In this document: piece by piece, positions 15,518 to 27,642 of the stretch | Layout: each line of letters begins with the position of its first letter | Position numbering within the stretch: the first letter of the stretch is position 1 | NCBI RefSeq assembly: GCF_003575965.1 | Contig: NZ_QWJJ01000006.1 | Coordinates: 1 to 64,000, forward strand | Length of the DNA stretch: 64,000 bases | Source: Pseudooceanicola sediminis | Lineage (GTDB): Bacteria; Pseudomonadota; Alphaproteobacteria; Rhodobacterales; Rhodobacteraceae | Direction: 5' to 3' | Made by a program: the position numbers and the translations under genes | The notes under the pieces: generated by a model | Told to the model about the DNA's origin: nothing | Databases searched by the model: none | The model's input: only the letters and a program-made list of their open reading frames with translations

Positions 15518-16293
15518 GGATTGCCTAACGCTTTGTTGTAATCGTAGATGATCCGCAGACCGTGAATGGTCAGGAACTCATCGAAATGGTCGAACAGCGT
15601 ATCGCCCTGTCCGAACAGCGGCGCAAGCCCCCCGGTCGAGATAATCCGCATCGGACGGTCATATTCAGCCTTGATCTGGTCGCAGACACCGCGAACCAGC
15701 CCGACATAGCCCCAGAACACCCCTGATTGCATACACGCCACGGTATTCGTGCCAATCACCTTCGCGGGCTTGGTCACGTCGACATGCGGCAAGGCGGCAG
15801 CGGCCTCGTGCAGCGCCTGAAGGCTCAGGTTGACACCCGGCGCAATGACACCGCCGACATAGGCGCCATCTTCGGCGACCACGTCAAAGGTTGTCGCGGT
15901 GCCGAAATCGACCACGATCAGATCTCCGCCATAGCGTTCAAAAGCACCGGCAGTGTTCACCAGACGGTCCGGGCCGACCTGGGTGCCCGCATCCACCCGC
16001 GGTGCCATGGGCAGCGCGCATTCAGGCTTTCCCACGACCAGCGGGCGGCAATTGAAATAGCGATCACTCAGCACCCGCAGGTTGAATACCACGCGCGGCA
16101 CGGTGGTCGAGATGATGACCGCGTCGATGTCCATCGGAATCCGGTGGTGGGCCAGCAACGTCGACAGCCAGACGTAATATTGATCCGCCGTACGCTGATG
16201 TTCGGTCGACGTGCGTAACGTACACAGAAAACGCTCGCCGTCCCAGACTGAGAACACCGTATTGGTATTCCCGCAATCAATGGCCAGAAGCAT
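15514..16293 (-). CDS. coaX: Type III pantothenate kinase
   Basis: 259 residues. CoaX catalyses the first step of coenzyme A synthesis (pantothenate phosphorylation). The phosphate-binding AIDCGNTNTVFSVWDG (4-19) and GPDRLVNTAGAF plus VVDFGTATTFDVV are type III hallmarks. It overlaps rnj by 4 bp and follows birA by 38 bp. Neighbouring birA and coaX, two cofactor genes, are often adjacent in bacteria. Confidence 0.96.
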   Translation of the reverse strand: MLLAIDCGNTNTVFSVWDGERFLCTLRTSTEHQRTADQYYVWLSTLLAHHRIPMDIDAVIISTTVPRVVFNLRVLSDRYFNCRPLVVGKPECALPMAPRVDAGTQVGPDRLVNTAGAFERYGGDLIVVDFGTATTFDVVAEDGAYVGGVIAPGVNLSLQALHEAAAALPHVDVTKPAKVIGTNTVACMQSGVFWGYVGLVRGVCDQIKAEYDRPMRIISTGGLAPLFGQGDTLFDHFDEFLTIHGLRIIYDYNKALGNP

Positions 16294-16331
16294 GGGCTTC
16301 CTCCTCCCCTGTCCGGTCGCGCCGGTATGGT

Positions 16332-17087
16332 CTAGAAAAACACGTCTGCGGCAGGGATCGCATGGCGTCTCCCCTCGCAGGTCAGCACCAAGTGGCCACG
16401 CTCGTCCAGCGTTTCGAAAACGCCGGTCAGCGTCTCTGTCCCGACGCGCGCGGTGATGGTCTGGCCCAGGTGGCTGGCGCGGGCCAGCCAGGCGTCGCGG
16501 ATCGGGCCAAACCCGAGGCTGCGCATCGTTGCTTCGTGCGTCGCGTAATGCACCGCCAGAACGTTCAGAAATTCCTCGGGCCGCACGAGGGCGCCGGTTT
16601 CCTGCGCCAAGGCCACCGGTCGCAGCGCCTGCGGCTCCACGTCCTGCGGTGCTGGCGCCTCGGCCAGGTTGACGCCGATCCCAATGGCCAATCCCGGCAT
16701 GCCGGCATTTGGCGCCAAGCTCTCCAACAGGATACCGGCCACTTTCGACCCGTTCAGCAACACGTCATTTGGCCACTTCAGCGAAAACGGGTCGGTCCGC
16801 CCGGTCAGGGTGACAAAGGCATCATGCACCGCCAGCGCGGTCACAAAGGACCGCAGCGCGATCGTGTCAGCGCGTTCAGCCAACGGCAGGATCAGCGTCG
16901 CCGCGAAATTGCCCCGGGGATGTGCCCAAGGCCGCCCACGGCGGCCTCGTGCCTTTGTCTGGTTCAGCGCCAACAGCCAGATCGGCCCCTCCTGCAGCGT
17001 CGAATAACGCCGCCGTGCTTCGTCCAGAGTGCTGTCCACTTCGGCCAGCACCACCCGTCCGTAGCCATCGGGCCAATCGTCAGGCAT
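16332..17087 (-). CDS. birA: Biotin--[acetyl-CoA-carboxylase] ligase (monofunctional)
   Basis: 251 residues from the ATG at 17085-17087, 14 bp after the nuoN stop; GTG and TTG codons slightly upstream are alternatives. Motifs: biotinyl-AMP loop ARGRRGRPWAHPRGN and KWPNDVLLNGSKVAGILLE, then a small C-terminal domain. No N-terminal helix-turn-helix is present, so it should not act as a repressor. It charges biotin onto carboxyl carrier domains; the mccA product in this window is one likely substrate. Confidence 0.93.
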   Translation of the reverse strand: MPDDWPDGYGRVVLAEVDSTLDEARRRYSTLQEGPIWLLALNQTKARGRRGRPWAHPRGNFAATLILPLAERADTIALRSFVTALAVHDAFVTLTGRTDPFSLKWPNDVLLNGSKVAGILLESLAPNAGMPGLAIGIGVNLAEAPAPQDVEPQALRPVALAQETGALVRPEEFLNVLAVHYATHEATMRSLGFGPIRDAWLARASHLGQTITARVGTETLTGVFETLDERGHLVLTCEGRRHAIPAADVFF

Positions 17088-17101
17088 CGGCACCGACAAG
17101 G

Positions 17102-18538
17102 TCAGTTGACCAGTGTCAGGGCCGCAGCTTCGGCCAGGCTCTCGATGCCGAACAGGTTCACGACACCCAGCACCATGATCCCGGCAGACACCATCAGCAG
17201 CGACCACAGAACCGGGCTTTTCGGTGTGACCAAGGGGTCATTGGATTCACCGAAATACATGTAGAACACGATCCGCAGATAGTAGAATGCGCCGATCACC
17301 GATGCGATCACGCCCAGCACCGCCAGCCAGCCTAGGCCCGCTTCGTAGGCCGCACGCAGAACGTACAGTTTACCGAAGAACCCGACCAGCGGCGGCACGC
17401 CCGCAAGGCTGAACATCAGAACCAGGACGGCCAAAGCGCGACCCGGATGGTTTGCCGAATACATCTTCAGCGCCATGATATCCGTCACCGGCTGCCCGTC
17501 CCGCTCCATCGACAGGATAAAAGCGAACGCGCCGATGTTCATGACGATATAGATCGACATGTAGATCAGCATTGCCTGCACGCCGAATGCCGTGCCCGCC
17601 GCCAGGCCCATCAGGGCATAGCCCATGTGTGCAATCGAGGAATAGGCCATCAGGCGTTTGATGTTGGTCTGACCGATGGCCGCGACCGATCCGAGGAACA
17701 TCGACAGCAACGAAATGACGGCCAGGATCTGTTGCCAGTCCCCCACGATACCGCCGAAGGCGTCGAACACCACACGGGCAAACAGGCCCATGGCCGCGAT
17801 CTTGGGGGCCGTGGCAAAGAACGCGGTGATCGGCGTAGGCGCCCCCTCGTATACGTCGGGCGTCCACATGTGGAACGGCACCGCCGATACCTTGAACGCC
17901 ATGCCCGACACCATGAACACCAGCCCGAACAGCAGACCAAGCGGCGCGTGCCCCTCGCTCATCGAGGCAAGGATCCCGCTGAACAGCGTCGTGCCCGAAA
18001 AGCCATAAACGAGAGACGACCCGTACAGCACCAGACCCGAGGAAAGCGACCCGAGCACGAAGTACTTAAGTCCCGCTTCCGTCGACTTGATGCTGTCGCG
18101 GCGCAACGATGCAACGACATAGAGCGCCAGCGATTGCAGCTCCAGCCCCATGTACAGCGTGATCAGATCACCGGCAGAGACCATCACCAGCATCCCCAGC
18201 ACGGCCAGAGTGACCAACACCGGGTATTCAAAGTTCAGGATCTTGCGTCGGGCCATATATTCCTGGCCCATGATCAACACGGCAGCCGCCGAGAACAGGA
18301 TCACGACCTTGGCAAAGCGGGCGAACCCGTCGGCGTTGTACATGCCGTGAAACGCGGTTTCAGGTGTGGTGCGGGTGGCAATGAAAAGCCCGATAATCAC
18401 ATAGATGATCGCCGTGACCCAGACCAGCAGCCCCGCAGACTTGTCCTTGCTCGTGTAGACCGCCCCGACCAGCGACAGCATCGCGAAGCAGGCCAGAATG
18501 ATCTCCGGCAAAATTACGTTCAGATCAGCCTGAAGCAT
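17102..18538 (-). CDS. nuoN: NADH-quinone oxidoreductase subunit N
   Basis: 478 residues, about 14 membrane helices, the smallest of the three antiporter-like proton-pumping subunits. Conserved features include the [13 protein letters not shown] segment, [12 protein letters not shown] and the central [16 protein letters not shown] with catalytic-type His/Lys surroundings. It is the last nuo gene, 15 bp after nuoM, and is followed within 14 bp by birA, so cofactor genes may share its transcript. Confidence 0.96.
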   Translation of the reverse strand: MLQADLNVILPEIILACFAMLSLVGAVYTSKDKSAGLLVWVTAIIYVIIGLFIATRTTPETAFHGMYNADGFARFAKVVILFSAAAVLIMGQEYMARRKILNFEYPVLVTLAVLGMLVMVSAGDLITLYMGLELQSLALYVVASLRRDSIKSTEAGLKYFVLGSLSSGLVLYGSSLVYGFSGTTLFSGILASMSEGHAPLGLLFGLVFMVSGMAFKVSAVPFHMWTPDVYEGAPTPITAFFATAPKIAAMGLFARVVFDAFGGIVGDWQQILAVISLLSMFLGSVAAIGQTNIKRLMAYSSIAHMGYALMGLAAGTAFGVQAMLIYMSIYIVMNIGAFAFILSMERDGQPVTDIMALKMYSANHPGRALAVLVLMFSLAGVPPLVGFFGKLYVLRAAYEAGLGWLAVLGVIASVIGAFYYLRIVFYMYFGESNDPLVTPKSPVLWSLLMVSAGIMVLGVVNLFGIESLAEAAALTLVN

Positions 18539-18553
18539 CAGGTAGCCTCCAGA

Positions 18554-20110
18554 TCAGTGCGACGAGGCCACGGCGACAGCCGCATCGCCAAGGCGATCGG
18601 CCGCTGCCAGGGCGGTTTCGTGGTTTGCGATCAGTGCCTCGACCGAGGGACCGATCATATCGGTAACGAGCGACGGGTAGACGCCCAGCAGGATCGTCAT
18701 GACGACCAGCGGCGTAAAGATCCACTTTTCCCGGGCGCTCATGTCCTTGATGGACTTCAGGCTTTCCTTGATCAGGTCCCCCATGACGACGCGACGGTAC
18801 AGGTACAGCCCATAGGCCGCCGAAAAGATCACGCCGGATGTCGCGACCAGCGCGACCCAGGTATTGACCTGGAAAATGCCCATCAACGTCAGGAATTCGC
18901 CGATGAACCCGCTGGTTCCGGGCAGACCGACGTTCGACATGGTGAAGAACATGAAGATCAGCGCATAGGCTGGCATCCGGTTGACCAGGCCGCCATAGGC
19001 CGAAATCTCGCGCGTGTGCATCCGGTCGTAGATCACCCCGACACAAAGGAACAGCGCGCCCGAGATAAAGCCGTGGCTGATCATTTGGAAGATGGCGCCG
19101 TCGACCCCCTGCTGGTTGGCGGAAAAGATGCCCATGGTGACATAGCCCATGTGCGCCACCGACGAATAGGCGATCAGCTTTTTCATGTCTTCCTGCACCA
19201 GCGCGACCAGGCTGGTGTAGACGATGGCGATCGCACTGAGCCAGAGGATCAGCGGTGTCATCACATCGGCCCCGACCGGAAACATCGGCAGGCTGAAGCG
19301 CAGGAAACCGTAGCCACCCATTTTGAGCAGGATCGCCGCCAGCACCACCGACCCTGCGGTCGGTGCCTGAACGTGCGCGTCAGGCAGCCAGGTGTGCACG
19401 GGCCACATCGGCATCTTGACCGCGAAGCTGGCAAAGAAGGCGATGAACATCAGCGTCTGCATCCCACCCACGATGTGAATGCCCAACAGCGAGAAGTCGG
19501 AGGAGCTGAAGTCATGCATCATCAGCGTCGGAATATCCGTGGTTCCCGCATCGGTGAACATCGCCACCATCGCGACCAGCATCAGAACCGAGCCGAGGAA
19601 GGTATAGAGGAAGAACTTGAAGCTGGCATAGATGCGGTTCGCCCCACCCCAGATCCCGATGATCAGGAACATCGGGATCAGACCGGCTTCGAAGAACAGA
19701 TAGAACAGCACCAGGTCCAGCGCCATGAACACGCCGAGCATCAGCGTTTCCAGCAGCAGGAAGGCAATCATGTATTCCTTGACGCGCTTGTTCACGCCCC
19801 AGCTTGCCCAGATCGTCAACGGCATCATGAAGGTCGTCAGCAACACGAAGAGAACCGAAATCCCGTCGACGCCCATCTTGTACTTCATGCCGAGCAGCCA
19901 GTCGCGCTCCTCGACCATCTGAAAGCCGGTGTCGGCGGAATTGAACCCGGCCAGGATGAACAGCGACACGAGGAACGTCAGAGTGGTGGCGATCAGCGCC
20001 ACCCACTTGGCATTGCGCTGCGCAGCCGCATCCTCGCCCCGAAGAAAGATCGCCAGGATCAGGGCCGCTATCGCGGGCATGAAGGTGACGATGGAGAGAA
20101 GATTGTTCAT
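18554..20110 (-). CDS. nuoM: NADH-quinone oxidoreductase subunit M
   Basis: 518 residues, about 14 membrane helices. Antiporter-like subunit with [26 protein letters not shown] and [12 protein letters not shown], the last two being conserved ion-path segments. It shares one base with nuoL (TAATG at 20110). It pumps protons in the membrane arm of complex I between NuoL and NuoN. Confidence 0.96.
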   Translation of the reverse strand: MNNLLSIVTFMPAIAALILAIFLRGEDAAAQRNAKWVALIATTLTFLVSLFILAGFNSADTGFQMVEERDWLLGMKYKMGVDGISVLFVLLTTFMMPLTIWASWGVNKRVKEYMIAFLLLETLMLGVFMALDLVLFYLFFEAGLIPMFLIIGIWGGANRIYASFKFFLYTFLGSVLMLVAMVAMFTDAGTTDIPTLMMHDFSSSDFSLLGIHIVGGMQTLMFIAFFASFAVKMPMWPVHTWLPDAHVQAPTAGSVVLAAILLKMGGYGFLRFSLPMFPVGADVMTPLILWLSAIAIVYTSLVALVQEDMKKLIAYSSVAHMGYVTMGIFSANQQGVDGAIFQMISHGFISGALFLCVGVIYDRMHTREISAYGGLVNRMPAYALIFMFFTMSNVGLPGTSGFIGEFLTLMGIFQVNTWVALVATSGVIFSAAYGLYLYRRVVMGDLIKESLKSIKDMSAREKWIFTPLVVMTILLGVYPSLVTDMIGPSVEALIANHETALAAADRLGDAAVAVASSH

Positions 20111-22221
20111 TATTCCGCCCCTCCGGTGAGCGACATCCAGGTGACGAAGACCGCGATACCGATCACCATCGCGAATGCATAGGTAAAGATGTAACCATTC
20201 TGCGCACGGCCCGCGAGCCGGGTGAAGAAGGGGATGATCCCCATCGCCAGCCCGTTGATGCCGCCGTCGACGACCTTGCCGTCACCGCTTTTCCACAGCG
20301 TCCGACCGATCCAGAAGGCCGGGCGTACGAAGATGAAATCGTACAGCTCGTCAAAGTACCACTTGTTCAGCAGGAACAGGTACAGCGGGCGGTTCGCGTC
20401 GGCCATCCGCTTGGGCAGCGTCGTGTCCTTGATGTACATCGCCCAGGCGATGATGAAACCAAGAAGCATCGCGATGAACGGGCTCAGCTTGACCCAGGCC
20501 GGGGCATGGTGTGCCTCTTCCAGGGTGTGGTTGTCCGGCGCCATGAAGATCGCGCCCTGCGGCGCAATGCCGGGCGTGACGACATCGTGGTCGCCCGCAG
20601 CGCCGTGCTCGGCCTCGGCCCCCTCGCCCTGCGCCGACGCAACGGCGTGGGTGTCACCTTCGGACGTCCCTTCAGACGCCTCGGCGTGGTGCTCGGGCAT
20701 TCCGAAAAAGCTCAGCACCTTGTCATGATCCCCGAAAAAGCTGTTGTACCACAACATCCCCGAAAAGATCGCGCCAAGGCTCAGCACGCCCAGCGGGATC
20801 AACATGACCTTCGGGCTTTCATGGGCATGGTCGTGGGTGTGCTTGTCACCGCGCGGCGTGCCATAGAAGGTCAGGAAGATCAGCCGCCAGGAATAAAAGC
20901 TGGTGAACAGTGCCGCGATGACCAGCATCCAGAAGGCATAGCCCCCCTGAGTACCCGCATAAGCGGACTCGATGATCGCATCCTTTGACAGGAACCCGGC
21001 CAGGCCGATGCCCGTGAACGGAATGCCGACGCCGGTAATCGCCAGCGTGCCGATCACCATCGCGTAGAAGGTATAGGGGATCTTTTTCCGCAACCCGCCA
21101 TAGTTTCGCATGTCCTGCTCGTGGTGCATCGCATGGATGACAGACCCGGCGCAAAGGAACAGCAGCGCCTTGAAGAAGGCGTGCGTCAGAAGGTGGAACA
21201 TCGCCGCCGAATAGACGCCAACACCCGCTGCCACGAACATGTAACCCAGCTGCGAACAGGTCGAATAGGCGATGACGCGCTTGATGTCGGTCTGCACCAG
21301 GCCAACGGTTGCGGCAAAGAATGCCGTGGTCGCCCCCATGAAGGTGATGAACGCCAGTGTCTGCGGCGCATATTCCATCAGCGGCGACATGCGGCACACC
21401 AGGAACACACCGGCGGTAACCATGGTCGCGGCGTGGATCAGCGCCGACACGGGCGTCGGGCCTTCCATCGCGTCAGGCAACCAGGTGTGCAGAAACAACT
21501 GCGCCGACTTGCCCATGGCACCGATGAACAGCAGGAACGCCAGCAGGTTGGCGGCATTCCAGTCCTGCCAAAGGAAGCTGATCGACGTCTCTGCGATCTG
21601 CGGCGCGGCGGCAAAGACATCGTCCAGGTGAATACTGTCGGTCAGATAGAACAGGCCGAAGATCCCCAGGGCAAAGCCGAAGTCACCCACGCGGTTGACG
21701 ACAAACGCCTTCATCGCCGCGGCATTGGCCGAGGGTTTCTTGTAGTAGAACCCGATCAGCAGATACGACGCGACACCGACCCCTTCCCAGCCAAAGAACA
21801 TCTGCACAAGGTTGTCGCTGGTGACCAGCATCAGCATCGCAAATGTGAAAAAGCTCAGGTAGGCAAAGAACCGGGGCCGATACTCCTCGGCGTCAGTGAA
21901 GTTCTCGTCGTGCGCCATGTAGCCAAGGCTGTAAAGGTGCACCAGCGCAGAGACCGTCGTGACCACGATCAGCATCGTCGACGTCAGGCGATCCAGCCGG
22001 ATACCCCACGACGTGCTCAGCGATCCGCTCTCGATCCAGCGCATCAGCTCGATGTGCTGCACAAGTTCAGGCGTGGTGAAAAAGGTGATCCAGCTCAGGA
22101 AACAGGCGAGGAACAGCAGACCGGTGGTCAGGTACTGGGCACCCTTCACCGTGATCAGCCGCCAGCCGAAGCCCGCGATCAATGCGCCGATCAGTGGCGC
22201 GAAGAGGATGATCGATACCAT
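20110..22221 (-). CDS. nuoL: NADH-quinone oxidoreductase subunit L
   Basis: 703 residues, longer than E. coli NuoL (613). About 16 membrane helices plus the lateral helix. Conserved [34 protein letters not shown] and STCSQLGYM are present. The extra length includes a His/Glu/Ala-rich soluble insertion at about residues 505-545 ([15 protein letters not shown] region), probably a lineage-specific loop. It is 4 bp after nuoK. Confidence 0.96.
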   Translation of the reverse strand: MVSIILFAPLIGALIAGFGWRLITVKGAQYLTTGLLFLACFLSWITFFTTPELVQHIELMRWIESGSLSTSWGIRLDRLTSTMLIVVTTVSALVHLYSLGYMAHDENFTDAEEYRPRFFAYLSFFTFAMLMLVTSDNLVQMFFGWEGVGVASYLLIGFYYKKPSANAAAMKAFVVNRVGDFGFALGIFGLFYLTDSIHLDDVFAAAPQIAETSISFLWQDWNAANLLAFLLFIGAMGKSAQLFLHTWLPDAMEGPTPVSALIHAATMVTAGVFLVCRMSPLMEYAPQTLAFITFMGATTAFFAATVGLVQTDIKRVIAYSTCSQLGYMFVAAGVGVYSAAMFHLLTHAFFKALLFLCAGSVIHAMHHEQDMRNYGGLRKKIPYTFYAMVIGTLAITGVGIPFTGIGLAGFLSKDAIIESAYAGTQGGYAFWMLVIAALFTSFYSWRLIFLTFYGTPRGDKHTHDHAHESPKVMLIPLGVLSLGAIFSGMLWYNSFFGDHDKVLSFFGMPEHHAEASEGTSEGDTHAVASAQGEGAEAEHGAAGDHDVVTPGIAPQGAIFMAPDNHTLEEAHHAPAWVKLSPFIAMLLGFIIAWAMYIKDTTLPKRMADANRPLYLFLLNKWYFDELYDFIFVRPAFWIGRTLWKSGDGKVVDGGINGLAMGIIPFFTRLAGRAQNGYIFTYAFAMVIGIAVFVTWMSLTGGAE

Positions 22222-22225
22222 TGGC

Positions 22226-22531
22226 TCAGCCTTTCATCACGTTGACGTCTTCCACGGCAATCGTACCGCGGTTACGGAAGAAGCAGACGAGAATGGCAAG
22301 CCCGATGGCTGCCTCGGCCGCCGCGACGGTCAGCACGAACAGGGTAAAGACCTGCCCGGCAAGATCCCCGAGGAAGCTGGAGAATGCGACAAGGTTGATA
22401 TTCACTGCCAGCAGGATCAGCTCGATGCTCATCAGCAGGATGATGATGTTCTTCCTGTTCAGGAAGATCCCGAAAATCCCGATGACGAACAGCGCGGCCG
22501 CCACCGTCAGGTAATGTTCGATTCCGATCAT
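22226..22531 (-). CDS. nuoK: NADH-quinone oxidoreductase subunit K
   Basis: 101 residues, the standard NuoK size: three membrane helices with the two buried glutamates in [11 protein letters not shown] (Glu37) and [10 protein letters not shown] (Glu73). The start is the ATG at 22529-22531; the frame extends upstream but the extra residues are not NuoK-like. A GTGCCG/CGGCAC hairpin lies in the 104-bp gap to nuoJ. Confidence 0.96.
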   Translation of the reverse strand: MIGIEHYLTVAAALFVIGIFGIFLNRKNIIILLMSIELILLAVNINLVAFSSFLGDLAGQVFTLFVLTVAAAEAAIGLAILVCFFRNRGTIAVEDVNVMKG

Positions 22532-22635
22532 GTCCCTCGGTTCCTTTTGTCCCCTGTGCCGGCGTTTGTGCGGCACTGGTCTTGATCTTGTTTGCAGCCG
22601 TCCCGCATGGGGCGGCCCGTCCCGGTCAGCGGCCC

Positions 22636-23244
22636 TTAAAGGCCCTGCCCCGGTTTCACGTCCTTCATTTCCATCGCCTTGGCCGGATCGCGCCACATCT
22701 GGTGCAGCACGTTCTGACGCTTGATGTCCGTGCGATGGCGCAGCGTCAGCACGATGGCCCCGATCATCGCGACCAGCAGGATCATCCCTGCCAGCTGGAA
22801 AACCAGGAAATATCGTTCGTAGATCAGCAGACCGAGCGCAGCGGTGTTGCTGACGCCGTCCGGCGTGATCGCCGTCCGTGCCGCTTCTGCGCCTTCGGAG
22901 GTCGACCAGCTGCCGAATGCCAGACCGAATTGCATCAGCAGGATGACACCGATCAGCAGCGCCAGCGGCATGTACCTGGCCATTTCCGCCTTCAGCTCGG
23001 CAAAGTCCACGTCCAGCATCATCACAACGAAGAGGAACAGCACCATAACCGCACCGACGTAGACGATGATCAGCAACATTGCCACAAACTCAGCACCCAG
23101 CAGCACGAACAGGCCGGCGGCGCTGAGGAAGGTCAGGATCAGCCACAGCACCGAATGCACCGGGTTGCGCGAGATCACGGTGAAGAGACCCCCGACAACC
23201 GCGCTCAGCGCGAAGAGGTAGAAGGAAAGCGCGGCGATGGTCAT
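22636..23244 (-). CDS. nuoJ: NADH-quinone oxidoreductase subunit J
   Basis: 202 residues, five predicted membrane helices; conserved [13 protein letters not shown] and [23 protein letters not shown] (helix 3 with its pi-bulge region). The start overlaps the preceding CMD-family gene by 4 bp. NuoJ joins the quinone site region to the pumping arm. Confidence 0.95.
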   Translation of the reverse strand: MTIAALSFYLFALSAVVGGLFTVISRNPVHSVLWLILTFLSAAGLFVLLGAEFVAMLLIIVYVGAVMVLFLFVVMMLDVDFAELKAEMARYMPLALLIGVILLMQFGLAFGSWSTSEGAEAARTAITPDGVSNTAALGLLIYERYFLVFQLAGMILLVAMIGAIVLTLRHRTDIKRQNVLHQMWRDPAKAMEMKDVKPGQGL

Positions 23245-23648
23245 GTCTCATCATCCTCTTGTTCGTCCATGACCTCCTTGGCGAGCTGCCCGGCCCGGGT
23301 CATGGCTGGTATACCGGCGAACATCGACATCTGTGCGATGGCCTCGGCGATTTCTTGTTTCGTGGCGCCCGCTTCCAGCAGATGCCGCACCGTGATGCGC
23401 ACCTGCGTGTCGGCCTGCGCGCCCTGCATCGTCAGACCGGCCAAGGTCAGGAACAGCCGTGTCTTGCTGTCCAGCCCGTCCTTGTTGAAGCCCTTGCCAA
23501 AGGCCATCTCCATCCACTCTTTCGGGATGGTCGGCCAAAGCTGCTCGAACCCCTTGGGCGAGAAATGTTCAAGCGCCGGATTCATGGCACGTGCCATGTC
23601 CTGTGCCTGCTGCATCATCATCTCGAAGGGGTTCTTTGCATCGCTCAT
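23241..23648 (-). CDS. Carboxymuconolactone decarboxylase (AhpD-like) family protein inside nuo
   Basis: 135 residues. Residues ~60-125 ([15 protein letters not shown] through the helix with [26 protein letters not shown]) match the CMD/AhpD fold. The CxxC redox pair of AhpD is absent, so peroxidase-partner activity is unlikely; lactone decarboxylation cannot be inferred either. It overlaps nuoJ and nuoI by 4 bp each, so it is fully integrated in the complex I operon. A role in assembly or cofactor handling is possible but unproven. Confidence 0.85.
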   Translation of the reverse strand: MSDAKNPFEMMMQQAQDMARAMNPALEHFSPKGFEQLWPTIPKEWMEMAFGKGFNKDGLDSKTRLFLTLAGLTMQGAQADTQVRITVRHLLEAGATKQEIAEAIAQMSMFAGIPAMTRAGQLAKEVMDEQEDDET

Positions 23649-24145
23649 CTGTAGGGTGCATCCAGTTCGAGGTTCATGGCGATTTCCGCCTCCCAGCGAT
23701 CCCCGTTCTCAAGCAGCTTCTGCTTGTCATAAAACAGTTCTTCGCGGGTTTCGGTGGCGAACTCGAAATTCGGCCCCTCGACGATCGCATCCACCGGGCA
23801 GGCTTCCTGGCAGAAACCACAGTAGATGCACTTGGTCATGTCGATGTCGTAGCGCGTGGTCCGGCGGCTGCCGTCTTCGCGCGGCTCGGCATCGATGGTG
23901 ATCGCCTGCGCCGGGCAGATCGCTTCGCAAAGCTTGCACGCGATGCAGCGTTCCTCGCCATTGGGATAGCGGCGCAGCGCATGTTCACCCCGAAAGCGCG
24001 GGGACAACGGCCCCTTTTCGTGCGGATAGTTCAGCGTCGCCTTGGGCTTGAAGAAATACTTCAGGCCCATCTTCATGCCCTTGAACATGTCGAACAGCAG
24101 GAAATATTTGGCGGCGCGGGTATAGTCGATGGCTTGGGTTGCCAT
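23645..24145 (-). CDS. nuoI: NADH-quinone oxidoreductase subunit I
   Basis: 166 residues. Two 4Fe-4S ferredoxin motifs, [12 protein letters not shown] and [12 protein letters not shown], carry clusters N6a and N6b between NuoG and NuoB. The N-terminal amphipathic stretch and [20 protein letters not shown] are characteristic. It is 3 bp after nuoH. Confidence 0.97.
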   Translation of the reverse strand: MATQAIDYTRAAKYFLLFDMFKGMKMGLKYFFKPKATLNYPHEKGPLSPRFRGEHALRRYPNGEERCIACKLCEAICPAQAITIDAEPREDGSRRTTRYDIDMTKCIYCGFCQEACPVDAIVEGPNFEFATETREELFYDKQKLLENGDRWEAEIAMNLELDAPYR

Positions 24146-24148
24146 GGG

Positions 24149-25189
24149 TCAGCCTCCAATCATCCAGCGGGCATAGGCCCCACCGAATGCTTCAAATTTT
24201 GCCAGAAATGCCACGATCACGACCCAGCCCAACGACAGCGGCAAGAATACCTTCCAGCCGATCCGCATCAGTTGGTCATAGCGATAGCGGGGCACGACAG
24301 CCTTCACCATGGCGATGATGAAGAACACGATCAGCACCTTGCCGAAGAACCACAGGAACCCGTCGGGCAGACCAGGGATCGGCGACAGCCAGCCACCGAA
24401 GAACAGCAGCGTCATCAATGCGCACATCAGCACGATCGCGACATATTCACCGATCATGAACAGCAGGAACGGCGTCGACGAATATTCCACCTGATAGCCT
24501 GCCACCAGCTCGGATTCAGCTTCGGGAAGGTCGAACGGCGGGCGGTTGGTTTCGGCCAGCGCCGAGATCAGGAACAGGAACACCATCGGCAGATGCGGCA
24601 GCCAGTACCAGTTCAACAGCCCCAGGTTGCCATCCTGCGCATGCACGATGTCGGTAAAGTTCATCGATCCGGTCGAAATGATCACACCGATGATGATCAG
24701 CCCGATCGACACCTCATAGGAAATCATCTGCGCGGCAGAGCGCAAGGAGCCGAGGAACGGGTATTTCGAGTTCGACGCCCAGCCCCCCATGATCACGCCG
24801 TAGACCTCAAGCGACGAGATGGCAAAGACATACAGGATGGCGACGTTGATATCCGACAGCACCCATCCTTCGCTGAACGGGATGACCGCCCAGGCGATCA
24901 TTGCCAGCACGAAGGACAGCATCGGCGCCAGCAGGAACACGAACTTGTCCGCCCCCGCCGGGATCACCACCTCTTTCGTGATGTATTTCAGGAAATCCGC
25001 AAAACTTTGCAGCAGGCCAAAGATGCCCACCACGTTGGGGCCCCGGCGCAACTGCACCGCCGCCCAGACCTTGCGGTCCGCGTAAAGCAGAAAGGCCAGT
25101 GCGACCAGAAGCGGCACCACGATCAGCAGAACCTGCCCAATGATCAGAAGCAGGATGCCAAGCGGGTTGGAGGTGAAAAATTCAGCCAT
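24149..25189 (-). CDS. nuoH: NADH-quinone oxidoreductase subunit H
   Basis: 346 residues with about eight membrane helices. Conserved [19 protein letters not shown] (loop at the quinone chamber) and [19 protein letters not shown] (acidic proton-entry loop) are clear. NuoH links the quinone site to the membrane arm. It follows a small lipoprotein gene by 6 bp. Confidence 0.97.
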   Translation of the reverse strand: MAEFFTSNPLGILLLIIGQVLLIVVPLLVALAFLLYADRKVWAAVQLRRGPNVVGIFGLLQSFADFLKYITKEVVIPAGADKFVFLLAPMLSFVLAMIAWAVIPFSEGWVLSDINVAILYVFAISSLEVYGVIMGGWASNSKYPFLGSLRSAAQMISYEVSIGLIIIGVIISTGSMNFTDIVHAQDGNLGLLNWYWLPHLPMVFLFLISALAETNRPPFDLPEAESELVAGYQVEYSSTPFLLFMIGEYVAIVLMCALMTLLFFGGWLSPIPGLPDGFLWFFGKVLIVFFIIAMVKAVVPRYRYDQLMRIGWKVFLPLSLGWVVIVAFLAKFEAFGGAYARWMIGG

Positions 25190-25195
25190 GTGTCC

Positions 25196-25621
25196 TCACA
25201 CCGTCGGTATACCGTTAGCCGCGCATTGCGCGGCGGCGACGTCTGCGTCGATCGTCAACGTGCCCTTGGGCAGGTCAGCCGAGACGGTATAAACCGCATC
25301 TGCTTCCCAGTGACCAGAGCGTTCGGAGACATTTGTCCGCAGATGTCTTGCAAATCCGTAGCCACGAATGAGCGTATATTGCGCAGCCGCGCAATCTGCA
25401 TAATCCGTGACGTCGTCAGCGTTGCGCGCACCCTGCATGGCGACCCGGAAATTGACCAGGGTGTCATCCAGAAGGCGCGTTTCGATTCCTTCGTAGACCG
25501 GGGCAAACACCGGTTCGGCACGCTGTGTCGGCTCTGCGTCAGGCGGCGGCTTCGCCCCCGCCGAAGCACAGGCCGACAGCGCCAGCGCGCCGGCCCCGAT
25601 ATATGCCCCGTATCCGCTCAT
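25196..25621 (-). CDS. Small predicted lipoprotein in nuo operon
   Basis: 141 residues. A short N-terminal hydrophobic stretch ends in a lipobox-like ALSAC (Cys18). The remainder is soluble, with three further cysteines ([16 protein letters not shown]) that could form a disulphide in the periplasm. I do not recognise a family. It overlaps nuoG by 4 bp (ATGA) and precedes nuoH, so it is co-translated with complex I. Confidence 0.75.
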   Translation of the reverse strand: MSGYGAYIGAGALALSACASAGAKPPPDAEPTQRAEPVFAPVYEGIETRLLDDTLVNFRVAMQGARNADDVTDYADCAAAQYTLIRGYGFARHLRTNVSERSGHWEADAVYTVSADLPKGTLTIDADVAAAQCAANGIPTV

Positions 25622-27636
25622 TCCGCGGCCATCGGCGCAGCCGCGCGTTCCGCCGCGCGCCGCGACAGATCCGCCATCACTTCCGATGCGCGTGCGATCG
25701 GGTTGGTCAGGTAGAAATCCGTCACCGGCAGGGCGAAACTGCCCTTGCTCAGCGGCTTGACCTCAAGCGGCTGCCAGTCGTTTTCCGGCACCATGTCGAT
25801 CTGCGCCAGATGCGGCACCGCCTCGATCAGCGCACGGCGCAGTTGCGCCAGGCTGTCGAAGGGCAGCGTCGCCCCCAGCTCCGCCGAAAGCGCCCGCAGG
25901 ATGGCCCAGTTTTCCTTGGCCTGGCCGGGGGCATAGCCTGCCCGCATGGCCAGTTGAGGGCGACCTTCCGTGTTCACGAAGACGCCGTTTTCCTCGGTCC
26001 AGGCAGCGCCCGGCAGGATCACGTCGGCACGGTGCGCACCGCGGTCCCCGTGGCTGCCCTGATAAATCACAAAGCTGCCGGGCTTGATGTCCAGCTCGTC
26101 GGCGCCCAGCGAATAGATCACCTCCGCGTCCTTGACGGCCGCGCCCATGCCACCTTCGGTCACGGCACCGATGTCCATCGCGCCGACGCGGGCCGCAGCC
26201 GTATGCAGGATCAGCAGTTTCGACTTGGAGTTCTCGGCCAGCTTCATCGCATGGGCCAGCACATCCGCGCCGCCCTCGCCACGCAACGCACCCTGCCCGA
26301 CGATGACGATGGAATTCTTGTCCTTCGTCTCGCCGATCTCCTTGGACGACAGATCCGCCAGCGTGCTGCGGTCGCTGCCGACATGCACGTACTCATAGCT
26401 CAGATCGACCGCGTCCCCGATCAGCCCGACGGTTGCACCGCGCAGCCAGGCCTTGCGGATACGGGCGTTCAGGACCGGCGCTTCGATGGCAGGATTGGTC
26501 CCGATCAGCTGGATCATCTCGGCGCTGTCGATATCTTCGATCGTGGCCGTGCCGACATAGCCGGAGCGGTTGCCTGCCGGCAGCTCGGCCCCATCGGTGC
26601 GGCACTCCACGACACCGCCAAGCCCCTCGATCAGCTGTTTCAGCGCATAGGACGCCTCGACCGAGGCCAGATCACCGATAAGACCGGCAACCTTCTTGCC
26701 CTTCATCGCATTCGCGGCAGCGGCCAGCGCCTCGGGCCAGGTCGCGGGCTTCAGCTTGCCGTCGACCCGGACGTAAGGCGTATCAAGGCGTTGCCGGCGC
26801 AAGCCGTCCCAGACAAAGCGCGTCTTGTCCGAAATCCACTCTTCGTTCACGCCATCGTTGTTGCGCGGCAGGATGCGCATGACTTCGCGCCCCTTGGTGT
26901 CGACGCGGATGTTCGAACCAAGGGCATCCATCACGTCGATGGTCTCGGTCTTGGTCAACTCCCAGGGCCGCGCGGTAAAGGCATAGGGCTTGCTGACCAG
27001 CGCGCCAACCGGGCACAGGTCGATGATGTTGCCCTGCATGTTGGAATGCAGCGTCTGGTTCAGATAGCTGGTGATCTCGGCATCTTCGCCGCGCCCCGTC
27101 TGCCCCATCTGGTGGATACCGGCCACCTCGGTGGTGAAACGCACGCAACGGGTGCAGGAAATGCAGCGGGTCATGTGGGTCTCGACCAGCGGGCCCAGGT
27201 CCAGATCTTCGCTGGCGCGCTTGGGTTCACGATAGCGGCTGAAGTCGACGCCATACGCCATCGCCTGATCCTGCAGATCGCATTCACCACCCTGATCGCA
27301 GATCGGGCAATCCAGCGGATGGTTGATCAGCAGGAATTCCATGACGCCTTCGCGGGCCTTCTTGACCATGGGCGAGTTTGTCTTGACGACCGGCGGCTGG
27401 CCTTCCGGCCCGGGCCGCAGATCCTTGACCTGCATCGCGCAGGACGCGGCGGGCTTGGGCGGGCCGCCGACAACCTCGACCAGGCACATCCGGCAGTTGC
27501 CCGCGATGGACAGCCGCTCGTGATAGCAGAACCGCGGCACTTCCACCCCGACCTGTTCACAGGCCTGGATCAGCGTAAGGGCCGGATCTACCTCGATCTC
27601 CTGGTCGTCGATGATGATCTTGCGAAGGTCAGACAT
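25618..27636 (-). CDS. nuoG: NADH-quinone oxidoreductase subunit G
   Basis: 672 residues. N-terminal 2Fe-2S ferredoxin domain ([15 protein letters not shown]), then [11 protein letters not shown] and [10 protein letters not shown] ligand sets for the 4Fe-4S clusters, and a C-terminal molybdopterin-oxidoreductase-like domain without molybdenum function. It carries electrons from NuoF to NuoI. It overlaps the downstream lipoprotein gene and follows the DUF5333-like gene by 6 bp. Confidence 0.97.
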   Translation of the reverse strand: MSDLRKIIIDDQEIEVDPALTLIQACEQVGVEVPRFCYHERLSIAGNCRMCLVEVVGGPPKPAASCAMQVKDLRPGPEGQPPVVKTNSPMVKKAREGVMEFLLINHPLDCPICDQGGECDLQDQAMAYGVDFSRYREPKRASEDLDLGPLVETHMTRCISCTRCVRFTTEVAGIHQMGQTGRGEDAEITSYLNQTLHSNMQGNIIDLCPVGALVSKPYAFTARPWELTKTETIDVMDALGSNIRVDTKGREVMRILPRNNDGVNEEWISDKTRFVWDGLRRQRLDTPYVRVDGKLKPATWPEALAAAANAMKGKKVAGLIGDLASVEASYALKQLIEGLGGVVECRTDGAELPAGNRSGYVGTATIEDIDSAEMIQLIGTNPAIEAPVLNARIRKAWLRGATVGLIGDAVDLSYEYVHVGSDRSTLADLSSKEIGETKDKNSIVIVGQGALRGEGGADVLAHAMKLAENSKSKLLILHTAAARVGAMDIGAVTEGGMGAAVKDAEVIYSLGADELDIKPGSFVIYQGSHGDRGAHRADVILPGAAWTEENGVFVNTEGRPQLAMRAGYAPGQAKENWAILRALSAELGATLPFDSLAQLRRALIEAVPHLAQIDMVPENDWQPLEVKPLSKGSFALPVTDFYLTNPIARASEVMADLSRRAAERAAAPMAAE

Positions 27637-27642
27637 GCGTGC

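Noticed and set aside
17447-20182. 911-residue plus-strand frame opposite nuoM/nuoN
   Set aside because: His/Gln/Arg-rich translation with no motifs, fully antisense to well-conserved genes.
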